NCBI RefSeq assembly: GCF_023554255.2 | Contig: NZ_JAMJWD020000004.1 | Span: forward strand, 1-64,000 | Length of the DNA stretch: 64,000 nt | From: Phyllobacterium sp. 21LDTY02-6 | Lineage (GTDB): Bacteria; Pseudomonadota; Alphaproteobacteria; Rhizobiales; Rhizobiaceae | Direction of reading: 5' to 3' | Shown here: positions 19,111-27,071 of the stretch, piece after piece | Position numbering within the stretch: the stretch's first letter is position 1 | Layout of the letters: each line of letters starts with the position of its first letter | Notes under the pieces: generated by a model | What the model was told of the DNA's origin: nothing | The model's input: only the letters and a program-made list of their open reading frames with translations | Databases searched by the model: none | Position numbers and translations under genes: made by a program

Positions 19111-19515
19111 TCAGGCCCCGTCCTCGGTGACGGCGCGGTAGCGCATCGTGCCGCCATAGCCGTCGCGGCCATCCTCGGCGCGCGCCTGCAGCTGCTGCAG
19201 GTCGAGCGTGACGAGCCGGTATCGGCCAAGATCGAGCCGCGCCGGGGCCAGCGCCGCCTCGATGGCCGCCATGATCTCATAGGTGGATCTGCGGCCCAGC
19301 GCCCGCTGCCAGACATTGATGGTGAAGAGATGCTCCCAGCCGCGCTCCGTCCCGGTGCTGCAATCGTAGATGGCAGCGGGGCCGAGAGCGACATGCGGAA
19401 AGGCGGCGCCGGGCGGCACCCGGTCGAATATGCGCCCGCCGACGAGCGCGGCCAGCGCCGGCTCCCCGCCAAGCCGGGCAAGCAGCGCCGCCTGCAGCGC
19501 GAGCCCGGCGCTCAT
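19111..19515 (-). CDS. GTA g8: tail terminator (DUF3168)
   Basis: A 134-residue DUF3168 protein that caps the tail tube at the head end. Family features are LQAALLARLGGEPALAALVG, GRIFDRVPPGAAFPHVALG and the C-terminal YGGTMRYRAVTED. The start overlaps the stop of the small upstream ORF. Length and order are normal. Confidence 0.92.
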   Translation of the reverse strand: MSAGLALQAALLARLGGEPALAALVGGRIFDRVPPGAAFPHVALGPAAIYDCSTGTERGWEHLFTINVWQRALGRRSTYEIMAAIEAALAPARLDLGRYRLVTLDLQQLQARAEDGRDGYGGTMRYRAVTEDGA

Positions 19516-19658
19516 CTCGGTTTCCCGGCTTCTGCCGGCGGCGCAGCTTCAACCGTTGGCGCCTGCGGCCGACGCGGCTGCTGCTCCATGGCGGAGACGG
19601 AGCGCCAGCGCAGCGCCGTGATCAGGCCGGCAAGCGTCATTTCCATCGTGATCTTCAT
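19512..19658 (-). CDS. Small ORF inside the GTA cluster (48 residues)
   Basis: The peptide begins MKITMEMTLAGLITALRW and ends with a Pro-rich tail. Support for it being real is an excellent ribosome site (GAGGAAACAGC then ATG), a start overlapping the g7 stop and a stop overlapping the g8 start, which is the same coupling used by all neighbours. It is too short for confident family assignment; I know no function. It is not part of the classical Rhodobacter cluster as I remember it. Confidence 0.65.
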   Translation of the reverse strand: MKITMEMTLAGLITALRWRSVSAMEQQPRRPQAPTVEAAPPAEAGKPR

Positions 19659-19990
19659 GCTGTTTCCTCGCGAAGCTGGCAGACAAGATGGCGGCCGGTC
19701 TCGTCGAGCTCCTGCACTGACAGGATCTCGTAGATACGGCCGCGCCGGCGCAGGCGCATGCCACGGACGATGCCCCGCCGCATGCGCAGCGTCACCCGGT
19801 GCGTCGCCTCGGAAAGTTCGCTTTGCCCGAGCAGGCGCACCGCCGCCGCCAGCGGTTCGACCAGCCCCCAGAAGCGCGCCACCGGCGTCCATCGCAGTTC
19901 GATCGCGCCGGTCGCATCGCCGATGGCGGCATAGTTTTCGAGGACAAGCTCATGGCGCAGGCTGCCGGGATCGACGATCGCGGCGGCCAT
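19655..19990 (-). CDS. GTA g7: head closure / stopper protein
   Basis: A 111-residue head-closure protein (phage SPP1 gp16-like) that seals the portal and joins the tail. Family-typical sequence includes DPGSLRHELVLENYAAIGD, RFWGLVEPLAA and the C-terminal RIYEILSVQELDETGRHLVC. The start at 19990 overlaps the g6 stop (TGATG). Confidence 0.92.
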   Translation of the reverse strand: MAAAIVDPGSLRHELVLENYAAIGDATGAIELRWTPVARFWGLVEPLAAAVRLLGQSELSEATHRVTLRMRRGIVRGMRLRRRGRIYEILSVQELDETGRHLVCQLREETA

Positions 19991-20568
19991 CAGAGCCGCA
20001 CCATGCGCCAGGCATCCAGCGCGCGCTCGAACGCCGGCGGAAACACCTGCGCAGTAGCCCCATTTTGGCCCGTCCCCTGGCCATGACGGAATTCGTACCA
20101 CTGCGCCGCAAGGGCCGTGATCGCATGTTTCATCATTTCCGGCACGCCGGCACTGCCGCCGCCGAAGCCGGCGACGAATTCGACATCGACGGCTCTGACC
20201 CGCTTCTGCGGCCGGTTGCGCGCGGCAAGATAGACCCGCGCCGGGCGGCGTTCGCGCGCGAGGTGCAACGCATGTTCGGTGATGCTCCCCGGCGTGCCCT
20301 CTTCGTCATAGAATGTGACCGAGAGGATGGAGGCAACCGGGTAGCGCGCAATGCGGATGACGCCATGCTGCGGCCAGCAATCGGTATGCAGCCGCCACGT
20401 CTGCTTCATCATGGCAATGCCGGTATGATGTTCGAACGTCTCGCGCGCCGCCCGCAGCAGCCGCCCGAGCAATTCGTCCTCGGCATTGCCGTCGAGCCGC
20501 AAATATTGCCGCAATTCGTCAAGCGTCACCGGTTCATCGGCCGGTGGCGTTACAATGGTCATGGTCAT
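19990..20568 (-). CDS. GTA g6: head-tail connector/adaptor protein
   Basis: A 192-residue gp6-like head-tail adaptor. It starts MTMTIVTPPADEPVTLDELR and has QYLRLDGNAEDELLGRLLRA, then ARETFEHHTGI, the standard family N-terminus, and ends with MMKHAITALAAQWYEFRHG. The ORF is open up to 20922, but that extension runs through the low-complexity repeat and is not protein-like. It is the first gene after the 271-bp gap following the capsid gene. Confidence 0.92.
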   Translation of the reverse strand: MTMTIVTPPADEPVTLDELRQYLRLDGNAEDELLGRLLRAARETFEHHTGIAMMKQTWRLHTDCWPQHGVIRIARYPVASILSVTFYDEEGTPGSITEHALHLARERRPARVYLAARNRPQKRVRAVDVEFVAGFGGGSAGVPEMMKHAITALAAQWYEFRHGQGTGQNGATAQVFPPAFERALDAWRMVRL

Positions 20569-20706
20569 TTCAAAATATCCTGTCGTCGGAAACGCGCCAA
20601 TCATGGCCGGCGGCCGTGTCATGCGGGCCGCTGCGGCCGGACCGTACCGGATCATCCAGGACGGGAAATTATGAACCGGCACGGCAATGGTCAATTCGAC
20701 AATGGT

Positions 20707-20754
20707 ATGAGGTGGGGCATGAGGTGGGCTATGATGTGGGGCATGAGATGGGCC
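20707..20754. repeat. 12-bp tandem repeat x4 between g5 and g6
   Basis: Four units of ATGAGGTGGGGC with single-base variants (20707, 20719, 20731, 20743). The array lies in the 20569-20839 gap between the capsid and connector genes, the only real non-coding gap inside the GTA cluster. No gene is seen in the gap. The repeat may be a neutral minisatellite or form part of an mRNA spacer. Confidence 0.9.
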
Positions 20755-20839
20755 ATGAGGCCGAACCGCCCGATGGCGGGACCGGGGCTGCCTGCATGAG
20801 TCAGCCCCGGCCGCCAAGCCATTGCTTTCGCAGGAAGAA

Positions 20840-22084
20840 TCAGCCCGCGAAGACCAGAAGCTTGATGGCATCGAAATCCTGCACCCCGCCGCCGACGCGC
20901 TTGGTCGTATAGAACAGCACATAGGGCTTGGCGGAATAGGGATCGCGCAGGACGCGCACGCCGACCCTGTCGACGACGAGATAGCCGCGGGCGAAATCGC
21001 CGAAGGCTATCGCCGCAATTCCCGGCCCGATGTCGGGCATGTCCTCCGCCTCGGTCACGCCGAAGCCGAGCAGCGATGCCTGTTCGCCCGGCGCGGCCGG
21101 CGGCGACCAGAGATAATTGCCGTCGGCATCCTTGAGCTTGCGGATGGCCGCCTGGGTGCGCCGGTTCATGACCCAGTTGGCGTTCTTGCGATAGCCCGCC
21201 TTCAACGTATAGATCGTGTCGAACAGGACGTCGGATTCCCCGGTCTTGATGAAGGCTCCCTCGGCGCCGGTCAGGACCGTTCCGATCTTGCCCCATTCCC
21301 AGCTCTTCTCCTCCGCCGTGTTGTAGTTGAGGAAGCCGCGCGGCTTGTTGACGCCGTCGCCGGTGACGAAGGCACGGCCTTCCTGCTCGGCAAAGGCGGT
21401 CTCGACCTCCGTCGAAATCCATTGCTCGACATCGACCGCGCCATCGTCGAGAAGCGAGGACGTGGCCGCCGGCATGGCATAGAGTTCCATGGTCGGGAAC
21501 TGCATCTCGGCCAGCACGGAGGTCTCCGTCTGCGGCCGGGCTTCGGTTTCGCCGACCCAGCCCACCGCCGGCCCCTTGATCGAGAACGGCTTCTTCAGCA
21601 CCATGGAAGAGACCTGCCGTACGCTGGCAAGGGCGCGGATCGGCGATATCTGCGCCAGTCGCCGGCCGATCTCCGTCTCGAGTTCGGCGGGAACGAGATA
21701 GCCGCCATCGGGTGCGGAATTGACCGAATGCGCCTTGGCTTCGATGCCGCGCAGGCCGCTTTCATCGCCGCGGCGCACATAATCGTTGAAGGCGCCCTTG
21801 TGCTCGAGCGACACGAAGGCCGGCTGCCCCGCATGCAATGGCGGCCGCTCCCGCTTCAGGATCACGCTGTCGAGCGCCCGCTTCTGCTCGTCGAGCGCGG
21901 CATTGATGCGGTCCAGCCGCTCCGTCGCAAGAATGTCGAGCCCGGTGCCCTTCTTCAGCTGGGCGATGTTGTCGTCGTTCTGGCGCTTGTATTCGTCGAA
22001 GGAGCGCATGAAATCGCCGAACGACTGCGCGACATCGTCGATGTTCTTCGTTTCCGGCGCTATCTGGTTGGTATCGGTCATCAT
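20840..22084 (-). CDS. GTA g5: HK97-type major capsid protein
   Basis: A 414-residue HK97-fold capsid protein. The N-terminal scaffold region (about residues 1-100) is helical (FMRSFDEYKRQNDDNIAQLK), followed by the capsid core: AHSVNSAPDGGYLVPAELE, FVTGDGVNKPRGFLNY and the C-terminal FYTTKRVGGGVQDFDAIKLL. g4 cleaves the scaffold in related systems. The start at 22084 (double Met) has GGGAAA just upstream and overlaps the g4 stop. It looks intact. Confidence 0.95.
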   Translation of the reverse strand: MMTDTNQIAPETKNIDDVAQSFGDFMRSFDEYKRQNDDNIAQLKKGTGLDILATERLDRINAALDEQKRALDSVILKRERPPLHAGQPAFVSLEHKGAFNDYVRRGDESGLRGIEAKAHSVNSAPDGGYLVPAELETEIGRRLAQISPIRALASVRQVSSMVLKKPFSIKGPAVGWVGETEARPQTETSVLAEMQFPTMELYAMPAATSSLLDDGAVDVEQWISTEVETAFAEQEGRAFVTGDGVNKPRGFLNYNTAEEKSWEWGKIGTVLTGAEGAFIKTGESDVLFDTIYTLKAGYRKNANWVMNRRTQAAIRKLKDADGNYLWSPPAAPGEQASLLGFGVTEAEDMPDIGPGIAAIAFGDFARGYLVVDRVGVRVLRDPYSAKPYVLFYTTKRVGGGVQDFDAIKLLVFAG

Positions 22085-22665
22085 TTTCCCTTTTGGTCGT
22101 TGCAGCGGGTTGAATGTTTGAGGCTCATGGCGGCCAGCCGCAGCTGGCGCGCGAGGGCGGCGTCCGAGGCCGCCGCGCCGGTGACATATTTGACCTGGCC
22201 GATCCGTGCGGAGGGCAGCATCGGAAAGGTCACGATCGAGATTTCCCAGAGGTCGGCCTCGAATATGCGCCGGGTGCCACGGCCGCCGGGTCCGGACTTT
22301 GCCGTGCGGAAGCCGATGGAGAGCCCGTCCACGGCGCCTTGCCGCAGGAGTTCGAGCACATCGCGCGCCTTGGCGGCGCCGGTCGCAAGCCTGCCCTCGA
22401 CATAGAGGCCGCGGGCATCCTCGCGGATCAGCGTCCAGGCGCCGATGGGCTGGGCCGGGTCGTGCTGCCACAGCATGCGGATGCCGGCGGCGCCGCGCTC
22501 GCGCAGCGATTTGCGGAACGCGCCGGGTTCGATCGCATCCTTGCCGAGATCGACCTCGCCGAAGAGGCTGGCATAGCCGGAAAAGCTGCCGTCGGGCGTG
22601 ACCGTCTCGACCGTCAGCCCGGCATATTTCTTTTCGAGCCTGAGCGCGATCGCCTTAGCCGGCAT
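22081..22665 (-). CDS. GTA g4: HK97-family prohead protease
   Basis: A 194-residue serine protease (U35/S78) that matures the capsid. Family landmarks in order are FSGYASLFGEVDLGKDAIEP, the catalytic His in LWQHDPAQPIG, the catalytic Ser in AVDGLSIGFR, and the acidic residue in EADLWEISIVTFPM. The start at 22665 (MPAKAIALRLEKK) is chosen over 22722, which would overlap the upstream gene further. Confidence 0.93.
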   Translation of the reverse strand: MPAKAIALRLEKKYAGLTVETVTPDGSFSGYASLFGEVDLGKDAIEPGAFRKSLRERGAAGIRMLWQHDPAQPIGAWTLIREDARGLYVEGRLATGAAKARDVLELLRQGAVDGLSIGFRTAKSGPGGRGTRRIFEADLWEISIVTFPMLPSARIGQVKYVTGAAASDAALARQLRLAAMSLKHSTRCNDQKGK

Positions 22666-23026
22666 GGGTGATATCCTTTTCCGTAGAAGGGCTTGCGCCG
22701 CCATTCGCAGATTTCGATTCACCGATGCGGGCGGCGAGCCGGGTGAAGATGCCGAGCGCGGTCCAGGCGGCGAGGCTTGCCGCCGCCGCGCCCATCAGCA
22801 TCAGTTCGCCATCGCCGAGTTCGCCGCGAATGTTGAGTTCCGCCGCGATCTTCACGCCTGCCGCGCCGCCGAAGGCGAGCCCGCAGACGATGCCGACGAT
22901 GAGCCGTATCGCCGCCTCGCTCTTCTGCTTGGGCAGCATATAGGCCAGTGAAACGGCGGAACCCGCAATCGCGCCCGCCGCCTTTGCCGCCAGCACCCAG
23001 GCGGCATCGCTCCAGTTTGTCATCAT
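22655..23026 (-). CDS. GTA g3.5-position membrane protein (DUF6107-like)
   Basis: A 123-residue protein with three hydrophobic helices (about residues 9-30, 40-60, 75-97) and a polar C-terminus. It lies between portal and protease genes, where many rhizobial GTA clusters have a small membrane protein annotated DUF6107. The start (MMTNWSDAAWVLAAKAAGAI) overlaps the portal stop and the end overlaps g4. The function is unknown; the family name is from memory. Confidence 0.75.
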   Translation of the reverse strand: MMTNWSDAAWVLAAKAAGAIAGSAVSLAYMLPKQKSEAAIRLIVGIVCGLAFGGAAGVKIAAELNIRGELGDGELMLMGAAAASLAAWTALGIFTRLAARIGESKSANGGASPSTEKDITHAG

Positions 23027-24204
23027 GGTCTCCTGTCGTTCGGCTTGGCGCGCGGCGAATAGCCGACCGCCTCGCGTTTTTCGTCCTCGTCGAGGAAATC
23101 TGCCGCCGCCATGCGCTGCCACAGGGCCTCGCGCTCCTGGGACAGGCCCTCGACCCGGTCGAGGTCGGGCTCCAGCCGCACCGCCGCGCCGAAGCTGCGG
23201 CCGAGCCACTGGCTGAAAGCCTTGCTGGTGCGTGTCACCAGCGGGATGACGGAAAGCCGGTAGAACGCGCGGTTCGCCTCGGCATAATTGGCGTAGGTAT
23301 TGTCGCCGGGAATGCCGAGCAGCATTGGCGGCACGCCGAAGGCGAGCGCGATTTCGCGGCTGGCGGTATTCTTGGCGGCGATGAAATCCATGTCGAGCGG
23401 CGAAAGGCCCATCGACTTCCAGTCGAGCCCGCCTTCGAGCAGCAGCGGCCGCCCGGCCTTCGCCGCGCCGGAATAGCCCTCCTCCAGCTCGGTCTTCAGG
23501 CGGTCGAACTGGTCCTCGCTCAAGGACCGGCCCTCGCCCGGCGCATAGACCAGCGCGCCGGAAGGACGCGCCGAATTGTCCAGCAGCGCCTTGTTCCAGC
23601 TGCCGGCGGCATTGTGGATGTCCAGCGCCATCAGCGCCGCCTCGAGCGGGGCAAAGCCGTAATGATCGTCGAGCGGGTGAAACAGCCGCAGGTGCAGCCC
23701 CCGCCCCTCGTCGAGCGGAATAGAACGCTTGCGCGCGCCGGCCTGGTAGTCCAGCGCCGCCGGCCAGCCATTCTCGTCGGCGACGATGCGCACGCGGTCC
23801 GGCCGCAGCACATGCAGTTCACCCGCGCCGCCTGCCGCCTGCAGCCGCTCCACATAGGCATTGCCGGAAATCAGCATATGGCCGTAGAGCGTCTCGAAGA
23901 AGCTCGACCTGTCGACGCCGCGATGCGGCCGCTCCAGCAGTTCGGCAAGCGGATGGCGCGTCATCTCCCGGTCGTCCTCATAGACGAGCCAGGGAATGGC
24001 CGCCGCGGCCTCCGCGAGCTGGCGCACGCAGCGATAGGCGACGGGATTGCGCATGAAGCCCTGCCGCGACAGGCCGGCATAGCCGCCTTGCGACCAGCGC
24101 GCCTGGCTGTCGAACTGCAGCGCGACGAGCCCTTGCGCCGTCTTCTGTTGAAGTTGCGGGTTCGCATTCGCGGCGCCCCAGCGCCACGGCCAATGAAGTG
24201 CCAT
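23023..24204 (-). CDS. GTA g3: HK97-family portal protein
   Basis: A 393-residue portal protein forming the dodecameric DNA channel. Typical segments are GFMRNPVAYRCVRQLAEAAA, LYGHMLISGNAYVERLQAA, LRPDRVRIVADENGWPAAL, REIALAFGVPPMLLGIPGDN and TYANYAEANRAFYRLSVIPL. It lies 45 bp after the large terminase. The length is normal and no lesions are seen. Confidence 0.95.
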   Translation of the reverse strand: MALHWPWRWGAANANPQLQQKTAQGLVALQFDSQARWSQGGYAGLSRQGFMRNPVAYRCVRQLAEAAAAIPWLVYEDDREMTRHPLAELLERPHRGVDRSSFFETLYGHMLISGNAYVERLQAAGGAGELHVLRPDRVRIVADENGWPAALDYQAGARKRSIPLDEGRGLHLRLFHPLDDHYGFAPLEAALMALDIHNAAGSWNKALLDNSARPSGALVYAPGEGRSLSEDQFDRLKTELEEGYSGAAKAGRPLLLEGGLDWKSMGLSPLDMDFIAAKNTASREIALAFGVPPMLLGIPGDNTYANYAEANRAFYRLSVIPLVTRTSKAFSQWLGRSFGAAVRLEPDLDRVEGLSQEREALWQRMAAADFLDEDEKREAVGYSPRAKPNDRRP

Positions 24205-24249
24205 CGAATATCCTCGTGAAATGGGTTCAGCCGGTGCGGGCCCGGCGTG

Positions 24250-25557
24250 TCAGACGACCCTGATCCTCGGCCCGTCGCCGCGCCGCGCGAACAATTCGCT
24301 CAAGGCCCAGACCAGCGCATCCACCCGGTCGGGCGAACGGCCGGCGGAAAGCCCGTCATGGGCGAAATCGCACATCTCGTCTTCGAGCGCCGGAAAGCGC
24401 GCCGCGTGGCGCACCCTGCCCTGCTCGTAGAGCGCCGCCACGGGCTCGGCCCGCAGCAGCTTGCCGCGGTTGGCGCGCACCGAGCGGACCGGCACGGCAT
24501 CGTCCTGCGCGGCGATGACCGAAGCCACCATGTCGCCGCCCTGGTTGACCTCGGCGACGATCAGGTCGGCTTCCAGCCGATGATAGAGCGCGATCGCCCG
24601 CCGCGCCCATTCATGCGGCTTGGCCGGGGCGAAGGTCTCGTCGGCCAGCACCCAGCCGGTGCCGGTCTCGTCGATGCCCGCCGCGACGATGCCGCAGGCG
24701 TCCGAGCGATGCGTCGAACTTGCCGGCGGATCGAGTGCGACGACGATGCGGCGCAGTTCGGGCACGGCGCTGGAAAAGGCCTGTTCCATGGCGAGGCGCG
24801 ACCACAGCGCGCCCGGCCGGTCCTCCAGCATCTCCGCATCGAGTTCCTGGCGGCCGAGCCGCGTATTGCCGTAGAGGCCGCGAATATGGCCGAGAAAGCC
24901 CGGAGCCAGGAATTCGCGATTGTCCTCGGTCCGCATGCGCCGCACCGCGACGGACCCGTCCGCCAGCAGTTTCTTCAGAAGCGGCAGCGGACGCGGCGTC
25001 GTGGTGATCATCTGGCGCGGCCGCCGGCCGAGGCGCAGGCCGAATTGCAGCATGTCCCAGGTCGCCTCGGCATGTTTCCATTTCGCCAGCTCGTCGCACC
25101 AGGCGGCATCGAATTGCGGGCCGCGCAGGCTGTCCGGGTCTTCCGAGGAGAACAGCGAGGCCGTCGCGCCATTCTGCCAGAGCAGCCGGCGCCGGGTGGC
25201 CTCGAAGCGCGGCCTTTCGCAGCGGGCGGCGGCCATGATGCCGGAGGGGCCGTCCACCATCACCTCGCGGGCATCGGCGAATGTCTCGCCGATGAGGGCA
25301 ATGTGGCGATAGTGGCCCTGGCCGACGATGGCGAGCCCGTTGGCGATGCCGTTGACCCATTCGGCGCCCATGCGCGTCTTGCCGGAACCGCGCCCGCCAA
25401 GGACGAGCCAGGTATGCCAGTCATGCCCCGGCGGCAGCTGGCCCGGCCGCGCCCTCAGCGGCCATTCCCGCTCCACCTGCTGTATCTGCAGCGGGCTGAG
25501 ATTGGCGGCGGACCAGCTCTTCGGCTCGAATATTTGCAAGATCGTCGATCCTTTCAT
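24250..25557 (-). CDS. GTA g2: large terminase (ATPase/nuclease)
   Basis: DNA-packaging motor of about 435 residues. Walker A is VLGGRGSGKTRMGAEW, the Walker B region is FDAAWCDELAKWKHAE, a coupling motif lies in MITTTPRPLPLLKKL, and the RNase-H-like nuclease region starts at RRIVVALDPPAS and contains VAEVNQGGD. The start is uncertain: ATG 25557 (MKGSTILQIFEPKSW) is used; a TTG at 25626 adds 23 residues, while a more internal start is also possible because the gene overlaps g1 heavily. Confidence 0.93.
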   Translation of the reverse strand: MKGSTILQIFEPKSWSAANLSPLQIQQVEREWPLRARPGQLPPGHDWHTWLVLGGRGSGKTRMGAEWVNGIANGLAIVGQGHYRHIALIGETFADAREVMVDGPSGIMAAARCERPRFEATRRRLLWQNGATASLFSSEDPDSLRGPQFDAAWCDELAKWKHAEATWDMLQFGLRLGRRPRQMITTTPRPLPLLKKLLADGSVAVRRMRTEDNREFLAPGFLGHIRGLYGNTRLGRQELDAEMLEDRPGALWSRLAMEQAFSSAVPELRRIVVALDPPASSTHRSDACGIVAAGIDETGTGWVLADETFAPAKPHEWARRAIALYHRLEADLIVAEVNQGGDMVASVIAAQDDAVPVRSVRANRGKLLRAEPVAALYEQGRVRHAARFPALEDEMCDFAHDGLSAGRSPDRVDALVWALSELFARRGDGPRIRVV

Positions 25558-25951
25558 CGATCCGGACCAGCGCGGCGCGCAGTTCCTCCGGGGCAAGCCC
25601 TTCGGCCGGCCGCGCCTGTTCGACAAACCTGTCCTTGAGGTCGTGCACCCGGTCTATGGTGCGGGCGAGCGATGCCAGCGCATCGAGCCGAGCCTTGCTG
25701 GACAGGCCGTCGCTGATCGTCGCCAGCCGGGAGAGCTCGTCATGCAGAAGCGCCATGATGCGCCCCGCCGCCTGCAACGGCCCATCGCGCGCCGCCTTTT
25801 CGAGCGGCAGGCCCTCGCGGGCCAGACCACGGCGGAACGTCTCCTCGCTCTGCCCGAGGATCAGCGCCACGCGCCGCGCCGTAATGTCATGGGAACAATA
25901 GAGATCATAGGCACTGCGTCGCCGCAGCCGCATGGGAATGGAATTTTTCAT
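25421..25951 (-). CDS. GTA g1: small terminase subunit
   Basis: A 176-residue protein at the first position of the cluster. It starts MKNSIPMRLRRRSAYDLY, has a helix-turn-helix-like stretch (ITARRVALILGQSEETFRRG) and a long helical region (KARLDALASLARTIDRVHDL), and ends Ala-rich. Position and architecture fit the GTA small terminase that starts headful packaging. It overlaps the g2 start by about 140 bp, so either the g2 start is further in or this C-terminus is long. Confidence 0.8.
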   Translation of the reverse strand: MKNSIPMRLRRRSAYDLYCSHDITARRVALILGQSEETFRRGLAREGLPLEKAARDGPLQAAGRIMALLHDELSRLATISDGLSSKARLDALASLARTIDRVHDLKDRFVEQARPAEGLAPEELRAALVRIDERIDDLANIRAEELVRRQSQPAADTAGGAGMAAEGAAGPAAAGA

Positions 25952-26191
25952 GTGACGAACCCGTGGATTGAGCCAGCGCGACGCGCTGGTTGTGGGTTGA
26001 GCCAGCGCGGCGCGCTGGCAGGGATGGTGGTCTGGCTTGTATTTCGCGGGGTGGTTCGTGGGCTTGCAGGACTGTCGCCCTGCCCCATCGAGAGGCAGCA
26101 AGATCATCAGCTACAATTCCGACGATGACCAATATCTACCGGAGGACCGTTACGCAGTCAAGGACTATTTTCCTACTATCCGAAATAATTC
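25952..26191. promoter_or_regulatory. Leader/promoter region of the GTA cluster
   Basis: This 240-bp stretch separates g1 from the lysE-family stop and must hold the GTA promoter, since genes downstream are nearly contiguous. It contains the two palindromes described separately and an AT-rich patch around 26120-26200. No convincing -35/-10 pair or known activator (GafA, CtrA) site could be assigned by eye. Confidence 0.45.
25968..26018. repeat. Twin 17-bp palindromes just upstream of GTA g1
   Basis: TTGAGCCAGCGCG-A-CGCGCTGG at 25968-25989 and the same with a central G at 25997-26018, 29 bp apart. Each contains a perfect 8-bp inverted repeat, CCAGCGCG-N-CGCGCTGG (25973-25989 and 26002-26018). 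They lie 22 and 51 bp upstream of the g1 start codon, where they could be an operator pair or leader hairpins. Confidence 0.9.
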
Positions 26192-26821
26192 TTAAGCTGC
26201 GCGTTTGAATCCGGCGGCGAGAATGCCGGCGCCGATCATCAGCGAGCCGCCCGTGCGGTTGACGATGCGCTGGATGCGCGGCTTGCGGATCGTCTGGCGC
26301 GCCATCGAGGCCATGAGCGCGTAGAGCCCGGCATTGAGCGTTGCGAGCACCAGGAACGTCGCCTCGAAAATGGCCATCTGGGCGAAGATCGGCCGAGTGG
26401 TGTCGAGAAATTGCGGCAGGAAGGCAACGAAGAAGATGATGCTCTTCGGATTGAGCGCCGTCACCACATAGGTGTGGAGGAAGATGCGCGATGCCTTTTC
26501 GTTCCGCGCCTGCCCCTCCTCTACCTGTGGTTGCCCCACCGGCGCGCGCCACAGTTTGACGCCGAGATAGACGAGATAGGCCGCGCCGATCCATTTCAGC
26601 GCCGTGAACACCGCCGCGGAGGTTGCAAGCAGCGCCCCGAGCCCCAGCATCGAGGCCGTCATTGCGGTGAAATCGCCGAGCGCGACACCCGCGACGGTTG
26701 CGGCCGCAAAGCGCTTGCCATGGCCGAGCGCATAGGAGATGACAAGGAGAATGGTCGGTCCCGGTATCGCCAGAAGGACAGCGGATGCGGCGACGAATGC
26801 CAGCCAGTGCTCGATCGACAT
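26192..26821 (-). CDS. LysE/RhtB-family amino-acid exporter
   Basis: A 209-residue inner-membrane exporter. The first helix carries the family signature AIPGPTILLVISYALGHGKR, with further helices including ALLATSAAVFTALKWIGAAY and IFLHTYVVTALNPKSIIFFV (the NPK motif). RhtB relatives export homoserine/threonine or other amino acids; the substrate cannot be told. The start at 26821 is preceded by GGGAGAGATTTC. Same strand as the GTA cluster but 240 bp upstream, so probably unrelated to it. Confidence 0.9.
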   Translation of the reverse strand: MSIEHWLAFVAASAVLLAIPGPTILLVISYALGHGKRFAAATVAGVALGDFTAMTASMLGLGALLATSAAVFTALKWIGAAYLVYLGVKLWRAPVGQPQVEEGQARNEKASRIFLHTYVVTALNPKSIIFFVAFLPQFLDTTRPIFAQMAIFEATFLVLATLNAGLYALMASMARQTIRKPRIQRIVNRTGGSLMIGAGILAAGFKRAA

Positions 26822-27071
26822 GAAATCTCTCCCTGTTCCCTGATCCGAGCAATCCACCGGAAAATCGCGATTGCAAGCGGAAAATCGCGCCGGGCGTCTA
26901 TTTCGGCGGCCGTGGCGCATCCCCATATCTCACTTGTCCCCCGCGATGAAAAAGCGTTAAACTTCAGCAGGGACGAAACGGCAGGCCAGCGCTGGAACAA
27001 TCATATAAGAAGCTGTTAAGCGTGAATGGCTATTCTACCGCGAGTTGATGCAGGGCGGGCATAGAGTTTCG

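Noticed and set aside
11376-25951. The phage-like block as an ordinary prophage
   Set aside because: No integrase, repressor, replication genes or att repeats; gene order and content match RcGTA-type clusters.
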